From Bacillus_BA songklensis (GTDB taxonomy: Bacteria > Bacillota > Bacilli > Bacillales > Bacillaceae_H): DNA of 64,000 nt. The translations under genes and the position numbers were made by a program. The notes beneath the pieces were generated by a model, which ran no database searches, had not been told where the DNA came from, and saw nothing but the letters and a program-made list of their open reading frames with translations. The DNA is taken from NCBI RefSeq assembly GCF_042649685.1, contig NZ_JBHRZT010000052.1, positions 124,001 to 188,000 on the forward strand, written 5' to 3'. Each line of letters begins with the position of its first letter. The first letter of the stretch is position 1. This document shows, one piece after another, positions 15,258 through 23,787 of this stretch.

Positions 15258-16427
15258 TTAAAACCCTCTTGCATATTCGTTATGTTTGAGGATATTTTGC
15301 TGGATCAATTCCATTCGATCTTGGCCAAACTGCTCTACTAATGAATTGGCCAGTTCCCAAGCTACTACCGATTCTGCGACAACACTTGCTGCCGGAACTG
15401 CACAGCTATCGGATCGTTCAATACTCGCTTGAAACGGCTGTTTCGTGTCAATATCGACGCTTTCAAGCGGCTTGTAAAGTGTCGGAATGGGCTTCATCAC
15501 GCCTCTTACAACAATCGGCATCCCTGTTGTCATCCCGCCTTCGATGCCGCCTGCTCGGTTTGTTTTTCTTGTATATCCTTTCTCTTCGGTCCACATTATT
15601 TCGTCATGTACCACGCTTCCCGGGTTTCTGGCCGCTTCGAATCCAACCCCTATTTCTACACCTTTAAAGGCATTGATGCTCATCATGCCTGCCGCTATTT
15701 TGGCATCCAATTTGCAATCGTAATGCACATAGCTCCCTACACCGATTGGCATCCCTTCTGCAATAACTTCTACTATGCCTCCAACAGAATCCCCGTTTTC
15801 CTTCGCTTCATCGATCACTTTCATCATAAAAGGTTCCGCTTCAGGATCTAAACAGCGCACCGGAGATCCTTCTGCTCTTTCTCTCATTTCTTTTACGGAT
15901 GGATGAGATTGAATTTTTGCCCGAATCCCGCCAATTTCCAACACGTGTCCAGCCATCTGAACACCAAGCATGGAAAGAATTTTTTTCGCTACGGCCCCGA
16001 CAGCCACCCTTACTGTCGTTTCCCTTGCCGAGGAACGTTCCAAAACATTTCTCATATCGCGATGTCCATATTTGATGGCTCCATTTAAATCCGCATGACC
16101 GGGGCGGGGTCTCGTGATTTTTCGTTTGATTTCATTGGAATCTTCTTCCGGCGGAGCGGCTCCCATAATTTTCGTCCAATGCTTGAAATCATCATTGACA
16201 ACAACAAGGGTAATCGGTGAACCCAGCGTGTAACCATGCCGGACACCGCTTAAAATTTGGACTTCATCTTTTTCAATTTGCATTCGCCTGCCGCGTCCAT
16301 GCCCTTTTTGTCTCCTTGTAAGCTCCTCATTGATATCTTCAACAGTTAAGTGAAGGCCTGCCGGTACTCCTTCTATAATAACTGTAAGCTGTGGTCCGTG
16401 TGATTCTCCTGCTGTTAAATATCTCAT
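15258..16427 (-). CDS. aroF: Chorismate synthase
   Basis: 389-aa chorismate synthase, normal length, which converts EPSP to chorismate with reduced FMN. The signatures are GESHGPQLTVIIEGVPAG near the start, RRQKGHGRGRRMQIEKDEV, RPGHADLNGAIKYGHRDMRN and SSARETTVRVAVGAVAK. The ATG at 16427 has a GGAGGAGAC site. It is the first gene of aroF-hisC-tyrA, and the T-box leader with terminator lies directly in front. Confidence 0.97.
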   Translation of the reverse strand: MRYLTAGESHGPQLTVIIEGVPAGLHLTVEDINEELTRRQKGHGRGRRMQIEKDEVQILSGVRHGYTLGSPITLVVVNDDFKHWTKIMGAAPPEEDSNEIKRKITRPRPGHADLNGAIKYGHRDMRNVLERSSARETTVRVAVGAVAKKILSMLGVQMAGHVLEIGGIRAKIQSHPSVKEMRERAEGSPVRCLDPEAEPFMMKVIDEAKENGDSVGGIVEVIAEGMPIGVGSYVHYDCKLDAKIAAGMMSINAFKGVEIGVGFEAARNPGSVVHDEIMWTEEKGYTRKTNRAGGIEGGMTTGMPIVVRGVMKPIPTLYKPLESVDIDTKQPFQASIERSDSCAVPAASVVAESVVAWELANSLVEQFGQDRMELIQQNILKHNEYARGF

Positions 16428-16519
16428 CCTTTGTCTCCTCCTTATCTTTTCACCATAAAGTGAAACTTCACTTAGTGGAGATTTTCCTCCACCGAGTGTT
16501 AGTTGAACTGCCCGTTAGA

Positions 16520-16765
16520 GCGAAAAAATCCCTGCTGATTGTTCAGCAGGGACGATTTACACCGCGGTACCACCCTATTTATGGACAACATGGTCCATCT
16601 CTTCATTTTAATAACGGTTGATAACCGTCTTTTCCTTCATAACGGATGTTACTACGAAAAAGAAGCTCCAGGACTGTAATTCATGCTAATTTTTGTACTG
16701 ACTTGCACCATCCATCAGCTCTCTGTAACAGGGAAATAAGCATTACTTTGTTCCTTTCAAAGCTT
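16520..16765 (-). promoter_or_regulatory. Tyrosine T-box riboswitch of aroF-hisC-tyrA
   Basis: Classical T-box leader on the minus strand. Stem I shows AGAGAGCTGATGG, GGTGCAAG and the specifier loop ATGAATTACAG, where TAC is the specifier codon (tyrosine). The T-box sequence GGGTGGTACCGCGG is at 16562-16575. The terminator (stem CCCTGCTGA with TCAGCAGGG, then T-run) is at 16523-16553. Uncharged tRNA-Tyr should favour the antiterminator and turn on aroF, hisC and tyrA. Confidence 0.93.
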
Positions 16766-16779
16766 GTTATTATTCGGTT

Positions 16780-17856
16780 TTACGCCAATTTTTCTTTAAA
16801 TGCTTTTAATTCGTTCATGAACTCATTGAATTGAGGGATGTTCATTTGCTGGGCTGCATCAGATAATGCAACCGCAGGATCTGGATGAACCTCCGCCATG
16901 ACGGCATCCGCTCCGATCGCTAGTGCAGCTTTAGCCGTTGGAAGAAGCAAATCTCTTCTTCCCGTAGAGTGGGTTACGTCGACTATAACCGGCAAGTGTG
17001 TTTCTTTCTTCAAAATTGGAACAGCTGAAATATCCAATGTGTTTCTTGTCGCTTTTTCATATGTGCGAATGCCTCGCTCACATAAAATGATTTGGTCGTT
17101 TCCTTGTGAAATAATGTATTCCGCCGCATTGATGAATTCTTCAATCGTTGCAGCAAGACCACGTTTTAATAATACAGGCTTCTTCACTTTTCCGACTGTT
17201 TTAAGTAATTCGAAATTTTGCATGTTACGGGCGCCCACCTGAATAACATCAACATAATCTACCGCTATTTCCACATCATGTGGTGTAACAATTTCACTGA
17301 TGATTGACATGCCGACTTCGTTTGCCACTTCTCTTAAGATCTGCAATCCTTCTACGCCCAATCCCTGAAAATCATATGGAGAAGTTCGAGGCTTGAATGC
17401 ACCGCCCCGCATTAATGTAAGACCTTGCTCTTTCATGGCTAAAGCCACAGCTTTTACTTGCTCGTAACTTTCAACCGCACATGGTCCCATAATGAATCGC
17501 TGCGTGCCATCCCCGATCGTTTCTCCGTTTATATCAACAATCGTATTTTCCGGGCGTGCTTTACGTGAAACGAGCAATGCCTTGCGATGATCGTCTTCCT
17601 GCAGCTCGAGGCTTGCTTTAAAGATTTCTTTGAAAATGTGCTGAATCGTTGATGTTTCAAAAGGTCCGTCATGATGCTCGATAATTAAATCAAGTGCTTG
17701 GCGCTCACGAACCGGGTCAAATCGGTTAACTCCTTGCTTTTTCTTTTGCTTTCCGATTTCCTGAACGATTTCCCCCCGTTCGTTTAATAACTTTAAAATT
17801 TGCAAGTTAATCTCATCTATTTTGTTGCGTAATTGTGTTAATTCGTTTGTAGCCAT
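16780..17856 (-). CDS. aroA: DAHP synthase with chorismate mutase domain
   Basis: 358-aa bifunctional enzyme as in B. subtilis AroA. Residues 1-90 are the AroQ-type chorismate mutase domain (LRNKIDEINLQILKLLNERG), which also acts as the prephenate/chorismate sensor. Residues 100-358 are the KDO8P-type DAHP synthase barrel (FIMGPCAVESYEQV, LMRGGAFKPRTSPYDFQG, ILCERGIRTYE, PVIVDVTHSTGRRDL). It catalyses the first step of the shikimate route from PEP and erythrose 4-phosphate. ATG at 17856 with GGAGGAATAAAAC. It is preceded by two tandem tyrosine T-boxes. Confidence 0.96.
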   Translation of the reverse strand: MATNELTQLRNKIDEINLQILKLLNERGEIVQEIGKQKKKQGVNRFDPVRERQALDLIIEHHDGPFETSTIQHIFKEIFKASLELQEDDHRKALLVSRKARPENTIVDINGETIGDGTQRFIMGPCAVESYEQVKAVALAMKEQGLTLMRGGAFKPRTSPYDFQGLGVEGLQILREVANEVGMSIISEIVTPHDVEIAVDYVDVIQVGARNMQNFELLKTVGKVKKPVLLKRGLAATIEEFINAAEYIISQGNDQIILCERGIRTYEKATRNTLDISAVPILKKETHLPVIVDVTHSTGRRDLLLPTAKAALAIGADAVMAEVHPDPAVALSDAAQQMNIPQFNEFMNELKAFKEKLA

Positions 17857-18026
17857 GTTTTATTCCTCCTGGGATTGTATTTGTTATAGTTTTTATAGTT
17901 AAATACAGATTTCTGCATTAAACATTTTAATTTTAATATTTCCAAGTTTCTGACATAAAGGGAGATAAGCTGGTGTCAATGCCGTTCTAAACCAATATAA
18001 AAGGCATCACCTCCTTCAAATAATAA

Positions 18027-18285
18027 AAAATCGTCCCTGTCGTATCTTGTTAAACGACAGGGACGATTCTCACCGCGGTACCACCCTTATTGTGAACACC
18101 TGTTCACCACTTGGCATTGTTAACGATCAAATGACCGTCTTTCCCTTCATAAAGATTTCTCTTCACTACGAAAAAGAAGCTCCAGGACTGTAATTCATGT
18201 TTATCTTTGTACTGATTCCCACCAACCATCAGCTCTCTATAACAGGGAGATAAGACACTACTCGTTTCCTTTCGTTGCTTATGAT
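18027..18285 (-). promoter_or_regulatory. Tyrosine T-box B, proximal to aroA
   Basis: Second of two tandem T-boxes. AGAGAGCTGATGG, GGTGGGAATCAGTACAAAG, specifier loop ATGAATTACAG (TAC, tyrosine), T-box GGGTGGTACCGCGG at 18073-18086 and terminator stem AATCGTCCCTGTCGT with ACGACAGGGACGATT plus T-run. Between it and aroA, 170 bases hold an AAGGAGG at about 18010 that belongs to no obvious gene. Confidence 0.92.
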
Positions 18286-18311
18286 TTATTCAATTATACC
18301 AGACAATAAAA

Positions 18312-18565
18312 AAGTCCCTACTGTTTTACCAGTAGGGACGATTATAATCGCGGTACCACCCTAGTTGTGAACCATATTGTTCACCACTTGACATTGTTAA
18401 CGATCAAATGACCGTCTTTCCCTTCATAAAGATTTCTCTTTACTACGAAAAAGAAGCTCCAGGACTGTAATTCATGTTTATCTTTGTACTGATTCCCACC
18501 AACCATCAGCTCTCTATAACAGGGAGATAAGACACTACTTGTTTCCTTTCGTCGCCGAACCATAT
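18312..18565 (-). promoter_or_regulatory. Tyrosine T-box A, distal
   Basis: First of the tandem pair, almost identical to T-box B through stem I and the specifier (TAC). The T-box sequence is GGGTGGTACCGCG at 18349-18361, with the final G replaced by A. The terminator stem GTCCCTACTG with CAGTAGGGAC and six T follows at 18314-18339. Behind it, TGGTATAAT (minus strand, 18293-18301) looks like an extended -10 element. Confidence 0.92.
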
Positions 18566-18609
18566 ATGCAAACCAATTTTTGTTAATATTTTGTAACTTT
18601 ATGCTTTGT

Positions 18610-18639
18610 ATTATAGATTGATTTTCAATCATATGTCAA
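18610..18639 (-). promoter_or_regulatory. Sigma-A promoter of the aroA leader
   Basis: TTGACA, 18 bp, TATAAT on the minus strand, about 45 bp before T-box A. The spacer contains an inverted repeat (GATTGA-AAA-TCAATC). Confidence 0.8.
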
Positions 18640-18785
18640 TAACTTTTAAAAAAACATTTTGAAATTTAATGTTGATTTTGGTTCATCCGAACGAATGAAT
18701 GTAAAATATCTTAACCAGCCTCGCCCTCAAAAAAGGAGCCCGCTATAAGTTTACGATAGACGGCTGGAAACATTTTTACTGAAAA

Positions 18786-18887
18786 AACCCGGCAGAAAAA
18801 TCCTTCATTTTATCGGATTTCTCATACCGGGTTCTTTTAAGGGGTGATTCGAAAGGTATGGTTTCTTACCTTTTAGAATCATCCCCT
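18786..18887 (+). repeat. Two-hairpin intergenic repeat
   Basis: Hairpin X (18786-18833): outer stem AACCCGG with CCGGGTT, inner AGAAAAATCC with GGATTTCT, core CTTCATTTTATC. Hairpin Y (18840-18887): stem AGGGGTGATTC...GAATCATCCCCT with a T-rich loop. The layout matches the copy at 45850-45950 although stem bases differ. Confidence 0.7.
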
Positions 18888-19368
18888 CAATATCTTTATA
18901 TATAAAACATAATCAGCATTCATTTATGATTTTTGTAACTTAAAACAACGAAAGCCCTACCTCTCTTTCGTCCTCACGGCTCCGAGACCGCGCCAGTGTG
19001 AATCAAGTTCACAAAAATCCACATTTCCATCATTGGGTTTAAGAAAGCGGTGGACTAACTTGTTCCGAGGAATATAAAGAAGATGTTTTTTTGGGAGCAA
19101 CTTTTCTATTATATATATTTCCGATAACAAATGCAAGTGTTTTTTCGATAATTCCTCACAGACATATACCATTAAAAACCGGAATGATCGTCTATTCTAA
19201 ATCCATAAAGCCTGCCTCCAGGATACTCGTATAAACGTTTACCCTAAATGTTGCATTCGAAAACATCTTATGCCGTTGCATTCGTCGAGCCGATTAGAAT
19301 GGGCAAGTTGGCCTCCCTGCTTAGCACAGAAGCTGGGTTTTTACTGCCCGTTAGATCGGGATAAAAAA
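18888..19368. other. Stretch without a supported gene
   Basis: Apart from a doubtful 71-codon minus-strand frame at 18957-19172 that lacks a ribosome site and any family resemblance I can name, nothing is visible until the oligoendopeptidase promoter. Confidence 0.5.
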
Positions 19369-19397
19369 TTGACAATAGAGGAAAGATGTAATAATAA
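19369..19397 (+). promoter_or_regulatory. Sigma-A promoter of the oligoendopeptidase gene
   Basis: TTGACA, 17 bp, TAATAA, 48 bp before the start codon. A short hairpin (GCTTCC with GGAAGC) lies in the untranslated leader at about 19404-19421. Confidence 0.75.
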
Positions 19398-19444
19398 AGG
19401 GAAGCTTCCATCAGCGGAAGCCTCGTTTGAAAGGGGATTTTTAT

Positions 19445-21355
19445 ATGGGCAAATATTCTGGCCTAATCAAAACATCTGTTGTTTCTATATCGCTGACATC
19501 TCTGTTCGTATTCTCTCCCTTATCTGTCCAATCTACAGAAACACCTGCATTTGCCGAGCAGGCGGCAGGGCATTATACGTGGAACTTGGGAGATATTTAC
19601 CCCTCAAGGGAAGCCTTCAATGACGATATAGAAACAGTTAAACAGACGCTGCTGCCAAAGCTCCAGAAATACGAGGGGAAACTGAACAGCTCCAAAACGA
19701 TTTTGCAACTCTTTAAGTTAAGCGAAGAAACGGCACGGAAGGTCGAAAAGCTTTATCTGTACGCCCATCTCATGAAAGATTTAAATATTGAAGATGAACA
19801 TGCAGCAAATCTATGCTCCACCACTGAACAGCTTTATGCCGACTATGGATCTGCCGTTTCGTTTATGGAACCCGAGTTGCTTTCTCTTCCTGACAAAAAA
19901 GCGCAATCCATTATAAAGGACCCTCTTCTAAAAGACTATGCTCACACTTTAAGGGCATTGTACAAACAAAAAGAACATACACTTTCCAAAAAAGAAGAAG
20001 CTCTACTGGCCCAGCTTTCTCCACTTACAGGTGTACCCGAAAGCGTTTATGACAATGCATCTGTAGGAGATATCCAGTATGAAACAATCAAAAAGTGGAA
20101 TGGGAAAAAAGTGGAGGTTTCAGAAAGTACCTATTTGACAGAGCTGGAAAACCCAAATCGTGAATATCGCAAAAAAGTGTTTCAATCTTTTTTTACGAGC
20201 TATGACCGAATTAAACATACAACTGCTGCCGCTTTATTCGGATCGGTCAAAACAGATGAACTGCTCGCAGACGCAAGGAATTACAATTCCGGTCTTGATG
20301 CAAGTCTTTCAAAGGATTATATACCTGAAAGTGTATTTAATAACCTTCTTTCGTCGGTCGATTCCAAGCTGCAATATTTACATGAATACATCGACTTGAG
20401 GAAAAAAGTAATGAAGCTTGATAAAGTGCATGGATATGACATGTACGCCCCTCTTGTCGATCAGGCTGTTGTTCATAAAATGAAGTTCCCGGTCGAAAAG
20501 GCGAAAGCAACTATTTTACAGGGTTTGCAGCCACTCGGAAAGGACTATGTCAAAAAAGTAGAGCAAGGTTTTAACAGCCGCTGGCTTGATGTTTATCCGA
20601 AGAAGAAAAAAGCGACCGGTGCCTATAATTGGGACACATATGATACCCACCCATTTGTTTTACTGAATTACGATGAAACGTTAAATGACATGCTTACAAT
20701 TGCTCATGAAATGGGACATGCGATGAATTCAGTGTATACAAATGATAATCAACCTTACCATAACGCAGGTCAATCCATTTTTACAGCTGAGGTCGCCTCA
20801 ACCGCCAATGAATTGATCATGATGGATTATTTAATCAATAAAGCTGCAACAGATGACGAAAAGCTGTATTTAATCAATAAACAAATTGATGCTATTCGTG
20901 GAACCGTTTATTTTCAAACGATGTATTCCGAATTTGAAAAAGCCATCCATGAAAAAGTTCGTAACAAAGAAAACTTAACCGCTCAAACATTAAATGAGTT
21001 GTGGGCAAAAGTACTTCAAAAATATCATGGTCCATCTTATCAAGTAGATGAGCTATCCAGCGTGGGGTGGTCACGTATCTCCCATTTTTACTCCCAATAT
21101 TATGTTTATAAGTACGCTACCTCTATGTCAGCAGCTTTTGAACTTGTTAAACAAATGAAAGAAGACCCAAGCGGAGCGGCAACGGAACGCTATCTTAACT
21201 TTTTAGCCGCAGGGACATCTGACTACCCGATTGAACTGTTGAAAAATGCAGGTGTCGACATGATTTCCCCTGAGCCGGTCGATCATGTTTTAGAATACTT
21301 CCATTCACTTGTCATGGAAATGGAACGCATTTTGAAAAAGCAGGGAAAAATCTAA
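19445..21355 (+). CDS. pepF: Oligoendopeptidase F with signal peptide (M3 family)
   Basis: 636-aa M3B metallopeptidase that cuts oligopeptides. The zinc site HEMGH is at residues 421-425, with a downstream glutamate in the TAEVASTANE stretch. Family segments YTWNLGDIYPSREAF near the N-terminus and ATSMSAAFELVKQM near the end are present. Unlike the usual cytosolic PepF (about 600 aa), residues 1-40 form a signal peptide (charged start, SVVSISLTSLFVFSPLSV, then likely cleavage after AFA), so export is expected. The start ATG at 19445 lies 8 bp behind AAAGGGG; the upstream TTG at 19427 overlaps that site and is rejected. It is monocistronic with its own promoter and a Y-type hairpin at its end. 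Confidence 0.9.
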   Translation: MGKYSGLIKTSVVSISLTSLFVFSPLSVQSTETPAFAEQAAGHYTWNLGDIYPSREAFNDDIETVKQTLLPKLQKYEGKLNSSKTILQLFKLSEETARKVEKLYLYAHLMKDLNIEDEHAANLCSTTEQLYADYGSAVSFMEPELLSLPDKKAQSIIKDPLLKDYAHTLRALYKQKEHTLSKKEEALLAQLSPLTGVPESVYDNASVGDIQYETIKKWNGKKVEVSESTYLTELENPNREYRKKVFQSFFTSYDRIKHTTAAALFGSVKTDELLADARNYNSGLDASLSKDYIPESVFNNLLSSVDSKLQYLHEYIDLRKKVMKLDKVHGYDMYAPLVDQAVVHKMKFPVEKAKATILQGLQPLGKDYVKKVEQGFNSRWLDVYPKKKKATGAYNWDTYDTHPFVLLNYDETLNDMLTIAHEMGHAMNSVYTNDNQPYHNAGQSIFTAEVASTANELIMMDYLINKAATDDEKLYLINKQIDAIRGTVYFQTMYSEFEKAIHEKVRNKENLTAQTLNELWAKVLQKYHGPSYQVDELSSVGWSRISHFYSQYYVYKYATSMSAAFELVKQMKEDPSGAATERYLNFLAAGTSDYPIELLKNAGVDMISPEPVDHVLEYFHSLVMEMERILKKQGKI

Positions 21356-21362
21356 ACGACGC

Positions 21363-21398
21363 TGTCCCGGAAGACATAAAAAACATGCTCCGGGACGA
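21363..21398 (+). terminator. Y-type hairpin behind pepF
   Basis: TGTCCCGGA pairs with TCCGGGACGA around a core GACATAAAAAACATGC. It has the same loop core as the other Y hairpins of the window. The remaining 180 bases up to glpF show no gene. Confidence 0.6.
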
Positions 21399-21579
21399 CC
21401 GTTACTCTTGAATCTACGCGTGTGATGGCCGATCTTGGGAAAATATTGAGTAAACTCTCGTTGAGCTGCATGAACGATTTCTCCTTTTTATTGAAATGAT
21501 GGTACGGGAGCTGGTCGTTCTTTCATCCAAAGATAAAATATATTTTTTCCATATTAACCCCTCAACCATATTTTTGGGG

Positions 21580-22404
21580 TTACGCGGCCAAATTTTGATT
21601 TGATGAACTCAATGGAGATTTTTTGCTTAAGAAATATAATATGAGTAAAATGAAAACCATAATGCCTAATACAATCCAAAAGTGTAATGTCACTTTTCCT
21701 AAAAAGACTGCTTTATAAAACAACCCGCCAAAAGACCCGCCAAGAATTGGACCTAATACCGGAATCCAGGCATACCCCCAGTTAGAGCTTCCCTTGCCCG
21801 GAATCGGAAGAAAGAAATGGGCAATTCTTGGCCCCAAATCACGGGCCGGATTTAACGCATAACCAGTTGTTCCGCCTAACGAAAGACCTAAGCTTAAGAT
21901 TAAGAACCCGACAATCAAGGGATTTAAACCGTCGGTAAATTTATTCGCTCCAATTGAAAGAATCCCCACAACTAAAATAAACGTTCCGATAATCTCACTC
22001 AGTAAATTAGAAAATGCATGACTAATAGCCGGTCCTGTTGAAAATACACTAAGCTTTGTACCAGGGTCTTCTGTTTCTTTCCAATGCGGTAAATAGTGTA
22101 AATAAACAATACTAGCCCCAATAATCGCTCCGATGAATTGAGCTAAAATGTAAGGCGGCACATCGTTCCAAGGAAAATCTCCTTTAAACGCCAATGCTAA
22201 TGTAACAGCCGGGTTTAAGTGAGCACCGCTAAACTGCCCCACCGCATATACAGCAATCGCTACCGCCAATCCCCATCCCCATGTAATGACAATCCAACCA
22301 GAATTAGCGGCAAAAGAGTTTTTTAACGAAACTCCTGCACATACACCTCCGCCTAAAATAATTAAAATGGCAGTTCCTAATACTTCTCCTAAAAACGGTG
22401 TCAT
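21580..22404 (-). CDS. glpF: Glycerol uptake facilitator (aquaglyceroporin)
   Basis: 274-aa MIP-family channel with six membrane helices. Both selectivity boxes are present: SGAHLNPAVTLALAFKGD and GYALNPARDLGPR; the second NPARD form marks glycerol facilitators rather than water channels. It moves glycerol across the cytoplasmic membrane. glpK is not next to it, so glycerol kinase must be encoded elsewhere. Upstream lie a promoter overlapped by a cre-like site and a long leader terminator, the layout of GlpP-type antitermination. Confidence 0.93.
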   Translation of the reverse strand: MTPFLGEVLGTAILIILGGGVCAGVSLKNSFAANSGWIVITWGWGLAVAIAVYAVGQFSGAHLNPAVTLALAFKGDFPWNDVPPYILAQFIGAIIGASIVYLHYLPHWKETEDPGTKLSVFSTGPAISHAFSNLLSEIIGTFILVVGILSIGANKFTDGLNPLIVGFLILSLGLSLGGTTGYALNPARDLGPRIAHFFLPIPGKGSSNWGYAWIPVLGPILGGSFGGLFYKAVFLGKVTLHFWIVLGIMVFILLILYFLSKKSPLSSSNQNLAA

Positions 22405-22463
22405 TTCGTTTCCCCCCTCTTCTTTTTATAAGCACTCATTTTTTGGGAATTAGATAAGCGATG

Positions 22464-22526
22464 CAAAAAAAACAAAGACTCAACACAAAGTGACCTATAT
22501 GAATATAGGAACTTTTGTGTGAGTCT
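22464..22526 (-). promoter_or_regulatory. Leader terminator of glpF
   Basis: A long stem on the minus strand (GACTCACACAAA pairing with TTTGTGTTGAGTC, inner CCTATA/TATAGG) followed by eight T residues, between promoter and glpF. In B. subtilis the glp leaders carry such terminators, opened by GlpP with glycerol 3-phosphate. GlpP control here is inference from layout. Confidence 0.75.
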
Positions 22527-22564
22527 CCGTTTTCTCCATCACAACTTATTAACTTGTTGACCTA

Positions 22565-22593
22565 ACTATAGGTCATATTGTAAGCGGTGTCAA
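22565..22593 (-). promoter_or_regulatory. glpF promoter with overlapping cre-like site
   Basis: TTGACA, 17 bp, TATAGT on the minus strand. The -35 overlaps TGACACCGCTTACA (22579-22592), one mismatch from the CcpA consensus, so catabolite repression by blocking polymerase is likely. Confidence 0.75.
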
Positions 22594-22762
22594 TATTTTT
22601 CCGAAAAGCCGTTATATTTTCTTTTTCTACTACAACTTGTCAAAGAGAAACTCCTCCTTTATTTTGGCAAATAATGTTCTCACAGTTTTTTATTAGAAGT
22701 AGTAAATCAGTATTGTTCTTTAACAAGGCCTTATAAATAAAACTCTGCCGGCTGACGGAGGT

Positions 22763-23059
22763 TTACTGTATTTGATTGAATACTTCTTCTAACGATTGAT
22801 AACCTTTTGTTTCCCCCTGTTTAGACTGAATGGTCCAGCCGTGTTCTTTTAAAGCAAGTTTACCCGTTTCGTTTTTTACATACGGCTGATGAATCATGTA
22901 TACATTTTCTCCCTTTTTAATCGTGTAACCCATATAATAAAGTTCGTTAGCCCCCTCTTCTTCGTAAACTTCAATCTCATCCAAGTTATGTTCATTCAGC
23001 ATTGGTTCCAATGATTGGGTCATAGCGGCCATCAGTTCTTCTCTTTTTGAGAATTCCAT
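22763..23059 (-). CDS. Uncharacterised protein, 98 aa
   Basis: A soluble acidic protein with alternating charged and aromatic residues (EIEVYEEEGANELYYMGYTI). It resembles small uncharacterised Bacillus proteins I associate with DUF5634, but this is from memory. The frame is open further upstream to 23176, yet the ATG at 23059 is preceded by AAAGGAG at 8 bp, so it is taken as start. The 39 upstream codons show similarity at DNA level to the flank of the family B repeat at 12640, so they may belong to the repeat neighbourhood rather than the gene. Confidence 0.6.
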   Translation of the reverse strand: MEFSKREELMAAMTQSLEPMLNEHNLDEIEVYEEEGANELYYMGYTIKKGENVYMIHQPYVKNETGKLALKEHGWTIQSKQGETKGYQSLEEVFNQIQ

Positions 23060-23139
23060 TTTCGTTTCTCCTTTCACATTCATTTCTATTTTATGATGTC
23101 CATTCCATACAAGAAGAATAAATGCTTTTTCATCTTGAA

Positions 23140-23280
23140 TGAGCTGGACAAAGGTTCCCGTATAATTGGCTGACAAGAACCCTTAATGTCGCTTGTCAGC
23201 CGATTAGGCGTAAATGATTTGACATGGGCGTTTTTTGCTCATGTCAAATCATTTATGTGGATTCATATACATGTCCATGT
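23140..23280 (+). repeat. Hairpin repeat, family B, copy 2
   Basis: Hairpin 1 (23168-23201): GGCTGACAAG with CTTGTCAGCC. Hairpin Y (23209-23257): CGTAAATGATTTGACATG with CATGTCAAATCATTTATG and a T-rich loop. It is closely similar to 12640-12775. Unusually for the family it lies between divergent genes (the 98-aa protein and speD). Confidence 0.75.
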
Positions 23281-23385
23281 TTAGTCACTTTGCCCATTTC
23301 CTGTCAACACAAGACATATATACAAATTGTTATTTAATACTTTCATAGGATATGTTATGCATACTATATAGGGAGTGAATAATTA

Positions 23386-23787
23386 GTGGATATTGAAGGA
23401 AGGCACATCATTATTGATGCTTTTTATTGTAATCCTTCCCTTTTAAACGATCGTTTTTTTCTAGAACGATTGCTCATCAAAGCAGCTGCAGCGGCCAATA
23501 TGGAAATTTTGTATTCCTACTTTCATCAGTTTCAACCATATGGAGTGACGGGTATGCTTATCCTTTCTACTTCCCATCTGTCTATTCATACATGGCCGGA
23601 ACGAGCTTATGCTTCACTGGATTTTTACACGTGCGGAACGACAGACCCCATCTTTCAAGTCGAATATTTATTAGAGAAACTTGAGTCCAAGAAAGCGACG
23701 GTGTATCCGATTGAAAGGGGAATCGAGAAGACCCAGACCATTTTTTTAAAAACCTATCATTATTTAAAAGGAGAAAATGAGGAATGA
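23386..23787 (+). CDS. speD: S-adenosylmethionine decarboxylase proenzyme
   Basis: 133-aa class 1B AdoMet decarboxylase, normal length (B. subtilis SpeD is 126 aa). It makes decarboxylated AdoMet, the aminopropyl donor for polyamines. The self-cleavage site lies in STSHLSIHTWPE, where the serine before HLSIHTWPE should become the pyruvoyl group; most family members have ESH rather than TSH. A later catalytic cysteine is in DFYTCG. The start is GTG at 23386, 8 bp behind GGGAGTG. The stop overlaps the next gene (ATGA), so the pair is coupled. Confidence 0.93.
   Translation: MDIEGRHIIIDAFYCNPSLLNDRFFLERLLIKAAAAANMEILYSYFHQFQPYGVTGMLILSTSHLSIHTWPERAYASLDFYTCGTTDPIFQVEYLLEKLESKKATVYPIERGIEKTQTIFLKTYHYLKGENEE

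Noticed and set aside
17990..18016. Strong AAGGAGGTG before aroA as start of a leader peptide
   Set aside because: Start codons next to it are either touching the site or give only a few codons with no aromatic codon cluster; control is explained by the T-boxes.
18381..18632. 83-codon minus-strand frame
   Set aside because: It lies inside the distal T-box leader and its promoter; it is not protein-like.
18957..19172. 71-codon minus-strand frame
   Set aside because: No ribosome site and no family resemblance; kept only as a doubtful note in the gap entry.
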